Assembly: GCA_029242745.1 (NCBI GenBank)
Contig: JAQWTI010000020.1
Coordinates: 1-64,000, forward strand
Direction: 5' to 3'
From: Acidimicrobiales bacterium
GTDB lineage: Bacteria > Actinomycetota > Acidimicrobiia > Acidimicrobiales > MedAcidi-G1
Length of the DNA: 64,000 bases
Shown: positions 54,094 to 62,536 of the stretch, piece by piece
Position numbering within the stretch: position 1 is the first letter of the stretch
How the letters are laid out: each line of letters starts with the position of its first letter
The notes under the pieces: generated by a model
Told to the model about the DNA's origin: nothing
The model's database searches: none
Seen by the model: only the letters and a program-made list of their open reading frames with translations
Made by a program: the position numbers and the translations under genes

Positions 54094-55508
54094 TGAATGC
54101 ACTCCACCCCGTCTGGCCCGTAACTTTCCGGGGCCGCCTCACGCTAATTGCAATTGCTGGGGTGGCGGTCCGATTAGCCCACCTGACTTTGATAGCCGCC
54201 AATAACCCACTTAGTGGCGATGCCTCGAGTTACCACCTGGCAGCCAACCTGTGGGCTGATGGCTTGGGCTTTCCAGAACCGTTTCGTCACCTCTTCGGCG
54301 GCACAGACGCAGTTCCCCTGTCCACCGGCGGAGTATCTGTCATCCAGACTCCTATTGGCCACTTGGAACCAACCGCCGGCCACCCTCCGGTCTGGGCGCT
54401 CATGCTCGGAATCTTTTCGTTTTTGGGTGCTACTTCGATTCTTGAGCAACAGGTTGTATCGGCCTTGTTGGGCATCCCAGCGATTGTGTTAACCGGTCTT
54501 CTTGGTCGAGAGGTTCACTCCGAACGGCTCGGTCTAATCGCTGCAGCCATCACAGCGTTTTATGCCTTTATCTGGGTGAACGACGGACTTCTGATGGCGG
54601 AAACTCCCGCTATCGCTTCCGCTGTCGCCACCATGCTGATTGGTGTGCGTTTCTGGAAGCAGCCAACCCGCAGGTCGGCTGTGTTCCTAGGAATCGTCGG
54701 TGGCGTGGCAGCCCTTACCCGTGCAGAGTTGGTTCTGTTTCTCCCGGTGGTAACTGCAGTGGTTCTGGTTCGAACGGTGCTCCCGTGGCGGGAACGAGTG
54801 TTGCGCTATGCAATCTGTGGCCTCACATCTCTCCTGGTATGTCTTCCGTGGTTCGTTCGTAACAGCACGGCCTTCGACAGTCCAGTTTTCTTCTCTAACG
54901 GGATGGGGACCGTGCTTGTTCAGTCCAACTGCGACGCCACCTATTTCGGGCCTGACCTTGGATACTGGAATCTCGACTGTGGCTTGCCGATTCCCTATGG
55001 TGACGATGGTGGTCTTTTGAACGAAGTTGAACGAGACACCGTGGTACGAGAGCGGGCCACCTCCTACATCTCTGAGCACCGAAGCCATCTACTGACCACT
55101 GTCGTCCCAGCTCGGATCGGACGGATGTGGGGTATCTACGAGCCGATAGGACAACTCCGCCGCGATGTGCTTGCCGATCGCCGGTCTTTCGCTGTTTCAG
55201 CCCTAGGGCTAGTCCAATTCACACTGTTGGTGCCGGCAGCAGTGGCGGGATTTTTTGTGGTGCGCCGACGGCGCGGTCCATTACTCATTCTCAGCGCTTG
55301 GATTCCTATCGCCACATTCACTGCAGCCACCACCTTTGGTAACACCCGTTACAGAACAGCGGCCGAGACTTCGATTGTGATCTTGGCTGCGGTGGCTCTC
55401 GACGCTGTGGTTGGCTGGCGCACTAGTCGTCACAAGCCATCTGAGGCTGATCAGTTGAAAGATCAGCCAACCACAACAGCTCTGCAACCACCTGGTGGAT
55501 CGTCGTAG
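54093..55508 (+). CDS. GT39-type membrane glycosyltransferase, paralogue 2
   Basis: A 471-residue paralogue of the 51797 gene, sharing LSGDASSYHLAANLWADGLG, HLEPTAGHPPVWAL, LVQSNCDATYFG, LDCGLP and RIGRMWGIYEPIGQLRRD. The C-terminal 30 residues are hydrophilic. Starts at GTG 54093, overlapping the deacetylase stop. Its 3' end overlaps the convergent SGNH hydrolase gene by 46 bases. Likely acts in the same glycan pathway, perhaps adding another sugar or using another acceptor. Confidence 0.82.
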   Translation: MNALHPVWPVTFRGRLTLIAIAGVAVRLAHLTLIAANNPLSGDASSYHLAANLWADGLGFPEPFRHLFGGTDAVPLSTGGVSVIQTPIGHLEPTAGHPPVWALMLGIFSFLGATSILEQQVVSALLGIPAIVLTGLLGREVHSERLGLIAAAITAFYAFIWVNDGLLMAETPAIASAVATMLIGVRFWKQPTRRSAVFLGIVGGVAALTRAELVLFLPVVTAVVLVRTVLPWRERVLRYAICGLTSLLVCLPWFVRNSTAFDSPVFFSNGMGTVLVQSNCDATYFGPDLGYWNLDCGLPIPYGDDGGLLNEVERDTVVRERATSYISEHRSHLLTTVVPARIGRMWGIYEPIGQLRRDVLADRRSFAVSALGLVQFTLLVPAAVAGFFVVRRRRGPLLILSAWIPIATFTAATTFGNTRYRTAAETSIVILAAVALDAVVGWRTSRHKPSEADQLKDQPTTTALQPPGGSS

Positions 55509-56242
55509 CGGAGGTCGTCCGTCCATGGCCCCAACCACCATTCGCTCACCGCCTCGGGCAACACAAACCGGTTTGCTACGAGTTCCAAAACTGCCTGCCC
55601 CAGTAATGCAGCCCCACCGGGACAAAGGTGCCCGTCATCAGTGCCGCCTCGAACCTTTCGGACCTGCACGCGCCGCCCGTCCAGGCCCGTGCGGAATCGG
55701 ACGAATGCACCGACTGAGTCGCCAAGGATCATTCCTGTGGCTACGTGGTCCACGTCAGCACGCCGCTCTGCTAGCTGACTAAAGAGACGATTAGCCAACT
55801 GTCTGGCGTCCTCAATCTGCTCTCCGGGCGGTGTGGGCGGCATAGCAAGCCAGACCAACCTGGCCCCTTCGGCCGTCAATTGATTCGCTACGTCATCTAG
55901 GCGTAGGGCGTAGGCGGAAGGATCCGCCACAATCTCGCCCAGGTCCCAACCTCCGAGCATTACAACCACTACATCCGGATCGCCGACCAGTGCGTCGTCG
56001 AGGTAGTCATCAATCCCGGGTCGTAGCAGGCCGACACCGCCAATTGAACGGGTTTCGACCACCACTGCCCCAGTTGCTTCCAACGCAGCCCGGATCCCCG
56101 GGTCAGCGTCATAGGTCACACTGTCTCCGATGGACACCACCTTGAGTGAACGGTCCTCAAATAGCGGCGGGACAAAAGTGATCAAAGCCACTACAACCAT
56201 TGCCAACAGGATTCCCTTTATGAGGGTAGGAGCACTGGGCAT
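55463..56242 (-). CDS. Membrane-anchored SGNH/GDSL-type hydrolase
   Basis: A 259-residue protein with an N-terminal membrane helix (about 11-28) and an extracytoplasmic SGNH domain: VVSIGDSVTYDADPGI has the nucleophile Ser, VVVVMLGGWDLGEIV is block III with GGWD in place of the usual G-x-N-D, and DDGHLCPGGAALL holds the C-terminal Asp-x-His. GGWD-type variants occur beside sugar O-acyltransferases. The ATG at 56242 is preferred because a start at 56335 would overlap the divergent 56317 gene by 19 bases. Confidence 0.78.
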   Translation of the reverse strand: MPSAPTLIKGILLAMVVVALITFVPPLFEDRSLKVVSIGDSVTYDADPGIRAALEATGAVVVETRSIGGVGLLRPGIDDYLDDALVGDPDVVVVMLGGWDLGEIVADPSAYALRLDDVANQLTAEGARLVWLAMPPTPPGEQIEDARQLANRLFSQLAERRADVDHVATGMILGDSVGAFVRFRTGLDGRRVQVRKVRGGTDDGHLCPGGAALLGQAVLELVANRFVLPEAVSEWWLGPWTDDLRYDDPPGGCRAVVVG

Positions 56243-56316
56243 AACCTCTGAGGGTAGGGCTCGTTGGCCCGGTGACTCCGGATCACTTTCATTGGGTCCT
56301 GTAGCATCGTTGGTCC

Positions 56317-56709
56317 ATGATGCGAATCTGGTCATCTCGACGACGGACCTGGGCGATCTTTGCCATTTTGGTCGGCCTGTGGATCGTCTTCGCTCCTTTC
56401 AGTCGGCCCCTGCCTGGAGGTGCAGTCTTTTCCTTCGAATCAACACCGGAAATTAACTGCCAGACGCCGGTCATCGGAATGCTCGGTGACGACCAGCCCA
56501 CAGCACTCGTGTACACAACGCCCCTTCCTGCCGCAGGCGATCCGACCACGGAGCGACGGGTCGACTGCACCAGCCGGGCGCGATTTCGCGTCACCCTCGG
56601 TGTCCTAGTGGTAACTATGTCCACCGTCCTCGCCTTGACTAGGCCTCGCTCCTATTCCGCCTCACCCGCTCAGCGCTCCACAGAGGTTTCACCCCATGAC
56701 CTTGGGTAA
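56317..56709 (+). CDS. Hypothetical membrane protein
   Basis: A 130-residue protein with one membrane helix near each end (TWAIFAILVGLWIVFAPF; FRVTLGVLVVTMSTVLAL) and a loop of about 65 residues outside, containing two Cys (INCQTPVIG and RVDCTSRAR) that may form a disulfide. No family recognised. It overlaps the next gene by 14 bases and belongs to the surface-glycan run. Confidence 0.6.
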   Translation: MMRIWSSRRRTWAIFAILVGLWIVFAPFSRPLPGGAVFSFESTPEINCQTPVIGMLGDDQPTALVYTTPLPAAGDPTTERRVDCTSRARFRVTLGVLVVTMSTVLALTRPRSYSASPAQRSTEVSPHDLG

Positions 56710-57643
56710 TCCTCAAGCCGAACTTGGTGCTACTGCAAATTTGCTGAATCTCGTGTTTGGATTCAGGCCACCTGTCGACTCTTCTTATCTGGCCTGGTAC
56801 TACCTAGACAATCCTGAAGGTACAGCCGCAGTGGGTCGGGGTTACGACGGCAACCGTCTGACCGGCAACTACGCCTTAATCCCCCAACGGTTTCAGGCCG
56901 CCACAAAGTCTGATGTCCGTTTGGGTCTGGGGGTGGACCTAGCCGTGCATCCCGAGTTTCGAGGGACCGGCACCTACCGCCGAACCGTAGAAGCCAGTTA
57001 CCGGGTGGGCGCTGCAGATGGACTCAGCGGGATCCTTGGCGTCGCCAACGCCCAGTCCGTGCCCAGGATGACAGATACCTTCGGTTGGCGACGTCTCCCT
57101 GACTTCCGAGCCCGCTTCCTGACTCCGATCGCCGATGGGGTCCGGTGCAGCAACCATCTCGTTGGTCCCGCCCTGCTCGCCGGCCCGCTTCTTGATGAAG
57201 CCCTTCCTCAACCAACTGAACCCCCACCAACAGGTCACGGTGCTCGTTGGAGCACTGACCTTTTGCGTTGGCGACTCGCTCGACCTGGCGCCAATTACGT
57301 TCTCCATCTGCGCGATGATGTCACTTTTATTAGTGTGGAAAGCCGCCACGGACCGTTCCGTGTAGCAGTTCTGCTGAAGGTCTTAGCCCGTCAATCTAAT
57401 ATCGAACCGGTCTCAGTTGGTGCGCTTGCCGCCACCCTCGCTCGTCACCATCGGACTCCTCTAGTTCTCCACTGGGGCGTCAGCCCTTTGATGCAAGGCC
57501 GGGGTATCCCACTACCCCGAGGATTGATGCCAAGCCCGTTAGGCATTGTCCTCCATGCCTTCGATGATGATGGGGCTCCCAGACTCGCCGAGCAGGACTT
57601 CACCCCAACCGCCTTCGAGTTCCTTGACTTTGACGCATACTGA
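56696..57643 (+). CDS. GNAT-like acyltransferase
   Basis: A 315-residue protein. The N-terminal 140 residues have a GNAT-like acetyl-CoA site (LGLGVDLAVHPEFRGTGTYR, about 80-99, then EASYRVGAADGLSGILGVAN). The second half looks like a further GNAT-like or FemAB-like lobe. Acceptor is unknown; N-acylation of an amino sugar in the surface glycan is a plausible guess. It is followed after four bases by the GT2 gene. Confidence 0.7.
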   Translation: MTLGNPQAELGATANLLNLVFGFRPPVDSSYLAWYYLDNPEGTAAVGRGYDGNRLTGNYALIPQRFQAATKSDVRLGLGVDLAVHPEFRGTGTYRRTVEASYRVGAADGLSGILGVANAQSVPRMTDTFGWRRLPDFRARFLTPIADGVRCSNHLVGPALLAGPLLDEALPQPTEPPPTGHGARWSTDLLRWRLARPGANYVLHLRDDVTFISVESRHGPFRVAVLLKVLARQSNIEPVSVGALAATLARHHRTPLVLHWGVSPLMQGRGIPLPRGLMPSPLGIVLHAFDDDGAPRLAEQDFTPTAFEFLDFDAY

Positions 57644-57647
57644 AGCC

Positions 57648-58361
57648 GTGCGCACCGCTGTCATCATCCCGGCCTTTGACGAAGCCGACGCTCTTCCGGG
57701 AGTATTGGCCGACCTGGCCGCCCACGTGCCCGACCACGACATCATCGTTGTCGACGACGGCTCAGTCGACAGCACACACCTTGCCGCTCTTGCCGGTGGC
57801 GCCACCTGCCTACGCTTACCATTCAACCTAGGAATAGGTGGGGCGCTTCGCTTGGGTTTCCGCCACGTCGTGCAAGAGGGCTACGACCAGGCTTACCAAT
57901 TCGACGCCGACGGCCAACACGATGCGACGCAGATACCTGCCCTTCTGGCTGCTCTCAGTGAAGCAGACATGGTGATTGGCAGCCGGTTTGTCAACAATCA
58001 GGGTTACCGCGTGGGGCGGAGCCGGAGTACAGCCATGGCACTTCTCCGTTACTTGGTGGGCATCATCAGTGGACAGCGTTTCACCGATACTTCATCAGGT
58101 TTTCGTGCTTTTCGCCGACCAGTCCTCCAGTTCTTTGCAACCGAATACCCGATGGAGTACATGGAGTCAGTCGAGGCTCTTGTTCTCGCTGTTCGACACG
58201 GCTTTACGGTTCACGAGATTCCCGTCACCATGCGGGAACGTTCAGCCGGCACCGCGTCAAATGGAAGTCTCCGGCTGGCCTACCATTTCGTCCGACTCCT
58301 TATTGTCCTCGTGGCGGGCGAGCCAGGAGGACGAAAGAAGCGGGAAAGGCACTCGCTATGA
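57648..58361 (+). CDS. Family 2 glycosyltransferase (dolichol-phosphate-mannose-synthase-like)
   Basis: A 237-residue GT2 enzyme. It begins VRTAVIIPAFDEADALPGVL and has HDIIVVDDGSVDST, then FDADGQHD with the metal-binding Asp-x-Asp, and SGFRAFRRPVLQFF. There are no membrane helices; it likely makes a polyprenyl-phosphate sugar, which would be the donor for the GT39 enzymes nearby. GTG start at 57648 is used because the family begins there; a longer frame to 57546 overlaps the previous gene. Overlaps the DUF2304 gene by four bases. Confidence 0.9.
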   Translation: MRTAVIIPAFDEADALPGVLADLAAHVPDHDIIVVDDGSVDSTHLAALAGGATCLRLPFNLGIGGALRLGFRHVVQEGYDQAYQFDADGQHDATQIPALLAALSEADMVIGSRFVNNQGYRVGRSRSTAMALLRYLVGIISGQRFTDTSSGFRAFRRPVLQFFATEYPMEYMESVEALVLAVRHGFTVHEIPVTMRERSAGTASNGSLRLAYHFVRLLIVLVAGEPGGRKKRERHSL

Positions 58362-58750
58362 CTGGTCAAACCCACGTGTTGCTAGCAACTCTCAGCGTTG
58401 CAGCGGTCTTGGTGATTATCCGCCTAGTGCGACGTGGTTCGCTGAAGGCCAAATACTCTGTGCTCTGGCTCACCGTAGGCCTCGTTCTAGCCATTGCCGC
58501 CTCAGTTCCCACTCTGTTAGACCGAATAGCCGATCGGCTAGGAATCTGGTACCAGCCGACACTCTTCCTGCTTCTGGCCATTGGGTTTCTGCTGCTCGTT
58601 GCCATGCACTTCTCCTATGAGCTCTCCCGACTCGAGAAGCGAGTTCGGGTACTCGCTGAAGAACTTGCTCTTCTGCGTGGGCCACTTACGGACACGAAAT
58701 CAGGACAACAGGGGCCAAGCGAAGATCGCTCTTTCCATGACGACACCTAG
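58358..58750 (+). CDS. DUF2304 membrane protein
   Basis: A 130-residue protein with three membrane helices (HVLLATLSVAAVLVIIRLV; YSVLWLTVGLVLAIAASVP; LFLLLAIGFLLLVAMHFSY) and a short coiled coil (SRLEKRVRVLAEELALLRG). DUF2304 genes commonly follow polyprenyl-phosphate-sugar synthases, and the overlap with the GT2 gene fits a membrane partner. The 3' end overlaps the convergent SGNH hydrolase gene by four bases. Confidence 0.85.
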   Translation: MTGQTHVLLATLSVAAVLVIIRLVRRGSLKAKYSVLWLTVGLVLAIAASVPTLLDRIADRLGIWYQPTLFLLLAIGFLLLVAMHFSYELSRLEKRVRVLAEELALLRGPLTDTKSGQQGPSEDRSFHDDT

Positions 58751-59718
58751 GGTCGGGGTTTGAGCCAACCTTCGACAACGAGGTGTTCCTCCAACTGGTG
58801 AGCAAGCAGATCAGCGCCCACCGCATGGAAGTGGACGCCGTGTTCCTTGCGGAGCGGCACCTCTGCACCAGCATCATTTCGCAGAACCGAGCGATAGTCC
58901 CCGTCGGCATCACCGAGAACCTCCATGCTGTCGATTATTGAGACGCCATCACCCGATCCTCTTGCCACCGCCATCCAGATCTCATTGAGCTCATTAGTCA
59001 GGAAGCGCTCATCGCGCATTTTGGGGGTTGTCCACCAGTACACATGGGCTCCATCAGCCCGCCAGCGGGCAACGGCCTCGTTGGCTCGCTCAGCAATCAC
59101 TTCGCTCCATCTCAGAGATCCAGGTGAGAGGTCCTCACCCCCGACGGCGTAGCCCTCAAACTCATTTGCTCCGATCATGACCACGACTACATCGGGCTCC
59201 CCTTCAGACACAAGACGGTCGTAATCAGCCAGAACATCGGCATCCCAGTCCCAGTGAGGGACAGTGAAGCCAAACCCAAGCGCCCCCCGCCCATCAAGCA
59301 CCACATCGGGCCGGAGGTCAAGAGATCGTTCCAAGCCGTACTGAAGATCAAGCATCAAAGAGTCACCAACAGAAAGAATCCGCAAAGGTTCGTTGGCGTC
59401 GGCAAGCCGCCGCACCTCGGACGTCGGCGCAGCATCCAAGTCGGTCCCCGACTTGACCCCCTCGATCCTGACTGGATCTGAGCGGTGGAGCAGGCCATCA
59501 AGTGCTCGAAGTGGCGCGTCCAAGGAGACTTGCCGTGAGAAGCCGCCAACTGGATCAGCCCATGACCTTGCCACCGTTCGACTCCAACCGACGTCTCGCG
59601 TGTCAGCCCAGGTGTCGACTGTGTCGGGGGCCAAAAGACTCGCTCCAAGGAGGGCAAACAGGAGCGCCCCGAGCAAACGAGCAGGGTTTCCGCGACGACT
59701 ATGAACCGACTCGATCAT
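58747..59718 (-). CDS. SGNH-fold hydrolase, DUF459-like
   Basis: A 323-residue secreted or anchored protein. An N-terminal hydrophobic helix (LLGALLFALLGASLLAP) is followed by a spacer and the SGNH domain: ILSVGDSLMLDLQYGL with the nucleophile Ser, DVVVVMIGANEFEGYAVGG with block III Asn, and VHFHAVGADLLAHQL with the C-terminal His. It faces the plus-strand glycan genes. It may remove or exchange acyl groups on the cell-surface glycan; not shown by sequence. Confidence 0.82.
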   Translation of the reverse strand: MIESVHSRRGNPARLLGALLFALLGASLLAPDTVDTWADTRDVGWSRTVARSWADPVGGFSRQVSLDAPLRALDGLLHRSDPVRIEGVKSGTDLDAAPTSEVRRLADANEPLRILSVGDSLMLDLQYGLERSLDLRPDVVLDGRGALGFGFTVPHWDWDADVLADYDRLVSEGEPDVVVVMIGANEFEGYAVGGEDLSPGSLRWSEVIAERANEAVARWRADGAHVYWWTTPKMRDERFLTNELNEIWMAVARGSGDGVSIIDSMEVLGDADGDYRSVLRNDAGAEVPLRKEHGVHFHAVGADLLAHQLEEHLVVEGWLKPRP

Positions 59719-59886
59719 GGGGCGAGAATGATAGTTGATGAAGCCTCATCCCACATGGATGTTGCGATTATGTTACGGTAATGCCGCGATAGTCGTTCAC
59801 GGCTGGTTTAACATTTTCAAAAGCGTTCCCGATCCGGAAATCCGGAAGCAGGGTTCGTAGGACAAACAAAAGGGGTTACCAACATC

Positions 59887-60207
59887 ATGATGGCAACGAT
59901 TCTCACGCTGATAGTTCTGGGTATGGTTTTTCAGGGCGTATTGGCGGTGCTCAACAGCATCCTCGACACTGTCGGTGTCAAGGGAATGCTGGAAGGCCTT
60001 CCCGTAGTGGGATCCAACCTAAATCTGATCTGGGCGTATCTGTTCGTCGTGATCAGCGGTATCGGCAACTTTGCCTTTGGAGGCTCAACCGAGATCCTGG
60101 GAATGGGCGACTTCGGAATGGACATTGGCTCCGCTCTAGCAATCACCGCCTTTATTCCAGTGAAGGATGCGGCTCTTGAGGCTCTCCGCAAGGGAGTAAG
60201 TCGCTGA
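59887..60207 (+). CDS. Small membrane protein, single-gene unit
   Basis: A 106-residue hydrophobic protein with two to three membrane helices (ILTLIVLGMVFQGVLAVL; NLIWAYLFVVISGIGNFAF; IGSALAITAFIPV). Not recognised. AAGGGG lies 11 bases before the first ATG, and a strong terminator follows 17 bases after the stop. With 168 bases of gene-free DNA ahead, it appears to be a stand-alone, possibly highly expressed gene. Confidence 0.7.
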   Translation: MMATILTLIVLGMVFQGVLAVLNSILDTVGVKGMLEGLPVVGSNLNLIWAYLFVVISGIGNFAFGGSTEILGMGDFGMDIGSALAITAFIPVKDAALEALRKGVSR

Positions 60208-60224
60208 TCTAGTTCACCTAATTG

Positions 60225-60274
60225 AAACAGGAAACGCCCCGGCACCATTTAGGCGCCGGGGCGTTTCCTGTTTT
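60225..60274 (+). terminator. Rho-independent terminator after the small membrane protein gene
   Basis: Arms 60225-60243 and 60255-60273 form a near-perfect stem of about 19 pairs around an 11-base loop, GC-rich in the centre (ACGCCCCGGC with GCCGGGGCGT) and followed by a TTTT run. This is the clearest intrinsic terminator in the window. The A-run on its left flank could also let it act on the other strand, but no minus-strand gene ends here. Confidence 0.9.
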
Positions 60275-60354
60275 GACCTTGAACTGCCGCTAGTCCAGAA
60301 GATCCCTCTGTACCCATAAACAAACATACGTTCGATTTCGTCTAGGGTTTCGCT

Positions 60355-61029
60355 ATGGAAACTCTTCTCTCAGTTACCGCTGCTGGACTACAGGGAACGC
60401 TGTTTGGCGCAGGCCCACTCCGACTAGCCCCACTGGGTTCAGAGACCACTACTCCTCTAGATGATGACTGTCTGGTGGACCATCTACCTAACTGGCTACA
60501 CGGAGCTGATGACCTGTTTGTTGAACTCAGCGACCTTCTCCCGTGGCAAAGTCACAATCGGTGGATAGGTGACCGAGAAGTAACCGAACCTCGCCTCTCT
60601 ACGACAATTGAGGTTCCGTCCGCAGCAATGCGCACCATGGGTGCAGCTTTGACCTCCTATTATGGACGTGGTTTCACGGCCTCTTGGGCCAACCTCTACC
60701 GAGATGGTCGCGACAGCGTGGCCTGGCACGGTGACCGCAACAGACCCGGCAGCCTGCACGAAGATGTCGCTCTGGTTTCCGTAGGGGGATCGCGCACGCT
60801 GCGGGTCCGACCGAGAGGCGGGGGCACCTCCGCTGGCTGGACCATGGGAGCTGGTGACCTACTAGTCATGCGTGGCCCCACCCAGCAGCGCTTTGAGCAT
60901 TGTGTGCCCAAGGCTTCGGGCGCTAGTCCACGAATCAGCATTGCGTTCCGCTGTCCCCGAGGGCGAGAATTCGATCAAACAGTTCGCCCGGGCCCCAATG
61001 GACTCCGACGCGTCGAATCCCGCCGCTGA
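60355..61029 (+). CDS. AlkB-like 2-oxoglutarate/Fe(II) dioxygenase
   Basis: A 224-residue enzyme of the AlkB repair family, which oxidatively removes alkyl groups from nucleic-acid bases. The iron ligands are His and Asp in SVAWHGDRNRPG and the late His in QRFEHCVPKASG; the 2-oxoglutarate-binding Arg pair is in PRISIAFRCP. SYYGRGFTASWANLYRDGRD precedes the iron site as in AlkB relatives. The SDR gene follows after 90 bases. Substrate specificity cannot be told from sequence. Confidence 0.88.
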   Translation: METLLSVTAAGLQGTLFGAGPLRLAPLGSETTTPLDDDCLVDHLPNWLHGADDLFVELSDLLPWQSHNRWIGDREVTEPRLSTTIEVPSAAMRTMGAALTSYYGRGFTASWANLYRDGRDSVAWHGDRNRPGSLHEDVALVSVGGSRTLRVRPRGGGTSAGWTMGAGDLLVMRGPTQQRFEHCVPKASGASPRISIAFRCPRGREFDQTVRPGPNGLRRVESRR

Positions 61030-61119
61030 GCTGACCCCCGACCCATCGTCCCGATTGATCAGGCGATACGTTCGTCAGGTGGTCAAGGCCAAAGTAAGTG
61101 CCAGCACTGGAGGCGGAAT

Positions 61120-61872
61120 ATGGGACGATTTGACGGACGCGTAGCGCTCATCACCGGGGCAGCATCCGGCATAGGTCACGCCACGGCGACACGTATGGCT
61201 ACAGATGGCGCCATCGTGGTTGGATTTGACCGCGACGCTGACGGCCTTGCAGCAGTCGCTGATGAAATAGCCACCCTCGGTGGCGTAATGACATCGGCGG
61301 TTGGTGATGTCGCCAAGCGGGAGGACTGCATCACGGCCGTTACAACTGCTGCGGCCGATCACGGGCGACTCGACGTACTAGTAAACGTGGCTGGTGTGGT
61401 TTGGGCGGAACACGTTTCCGACACCACCGAAGAGGGTTGGAACCGCATGCTCGGCGTGAACGTATCCGGGAGTTTCTGGTGCGCACAGGCAGCACTTCCT
61501 CTACTGATCGAGAATCAAGGAAATATAGTGAATGTCGCCTCGAACGCAGGCCTGATAGGTCAGGCCTACACCGTCGCCTACAGCACAGCCAAGGGTGCAG
61601 TAGTCAACATGACCAGGGCCTTGGCCATGGAATATGCAAAAGAGCCAGTACGTATAAACGCTGTGGCCCCCGGCAGCGTCGACAGTCCCATGAGTCGCAA
61701 CTTCACCATGCCGAACGATCTTGATTGGACGCTGGTGCAGCGCTACATCGGCTTTCGCGACATGGCTGAACCAAGTGAAGTAGCCAATGTCATTGCCTTC
61801 ATTGCATCTGATGAAGCCAGTCGGATGCACGGAGCGATCGTCTCGGTCGACGGGGGCCTCACTGCTGGTTGA
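61120..61872 (+). CDS. Short-chain dehydrogenase/reductase
   Basis: A 250-residue SDR, classical type. The cofactor loop is ALITGAASGIGHATATRM (TGxxxGIG), the core NVAGV is seen, and the catalytic Tyr-x3-Lys is in VAYSTAKGAVVNMTRAL, with the Ser in IVNVASNAGL. The acid after strand two (FDRDADG) favours NAD over NADP. It ends in GAIVSVDGGLTAG. Substrate unknown. The 5'-nucleotidase gene starts 22 bases later and the crotonase gene is convergent with it. Confidence 0.92.
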   Translation: MGRFDGRVALITGAASGIGHATATRMATDGAIVVGFDRDADGLAAVADEIATLGGVMTSAVGDVAKREDCITAVTTAAADHGRLDVLVNVAGVVWAEHVSDTTEEGWNRMLGVNVSGSFWCAQAALPLLIENQGNIVNVASNAGLIGQAYTVAYSTAKGAVVNMTRALAMEYAKEPVRINAVAPGSVDSPMSRNFTMPNDLDWTLVQRYIGFRDMAEPSEVANVIAFIASDEASRMHGAIVSVDGGLTAG

Positions 61873-61894
61873 TTCGGCCACTACCGTTGGGAAC

Positions 61895-62536
61895 GTGCAA
61901 CGACCCTATGTGCTCGGCGTGGATCTCGATGGAGTGTGTGGCGACTACACCGATGCATTTCGGACGGTGGCAGCCGAAGAGCTCGGATGCTCGGTAGAAG
62001 ACCTTCCACTAGACCGCTCGTGGGACTTTTCCGAGTGGGGGCTCAACGATGTGGAGTTCGAGGAACTCCACCACCACGCTGTCACTGAACGACGGATTCT
62101 CTCGTGGATGCCGGTGATCGACGGAGCGTCGGAGACCCTCTGGCGGCTATCTGATGCCGGCGTATGGATCCGGATCATCACCCACCGGCTTTACGTAAAT
62201 TGGAGCCACGCCACCGCCATCGCCGACACCGTCGAATGGCTTGACCGAGTTCGTATCCCGTACCGAGACATTTGCTTTATGGGAGACAAACCAGAAGTGG
62301 GAGCCGACCTGTACATCGACGATGGGCCGCACAACGTCGAAGCCTTACGGGAAACCGGAAATCGAGTCATCATCTTTGATGCGCCCTACAACCAACACTT
62401 AGTTGGGACGCGCGTCACAAATTGGATTGAATGCGAACAGTTAATCCTGCGCGACGCCGCCGACCGCGGCTACGAGTTTCAAGTATCCTTACCCGGTCTC
62501 GAACAGGGTTCCGACCGCCTAGAGGACCGTGACTAG
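61895..62536 (+). CDS. HAD-superfamily 5'(3')-deoxyribonucleotidase-like protein
   Basis: A 213-residue HAD phosphatase. Motif I is [16 protein letters not shown] with the nucleophile Asp and the second Asp; IRIITHR is motif [16 protein letters not shown] is motif IV. The arrangement fits the NT5C (mitochondrial 5'(3')-nucleotidase) group. The GTG at 61895 is chosen because an earlier frame overlaps the SDR gene; Shine-Dalgarno is weak. Converges with the crotonase gene (four-base overlap of ends). Likely cytosolic nucleotide salvage. Confidence 0.82.
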   Translation: MQRPYVLGVDLDGVCGDYTDAFRTVAAEELGCSVEDLPLDRSWDFSEWGLNDVEFEELHHHAVTERRILSWMPVIDGASETLWRLSDAGVWIRIITHRLYVNWSHATAIADTVEWLDRVRIPYRDICFMGDKPEVGADLYIDDGPHNVEALRETGNRVIIFDAPYNQHLVGTRVTNWIECEQLILRDAADRGYEFQVSLPGLEQGSDRLEDRD

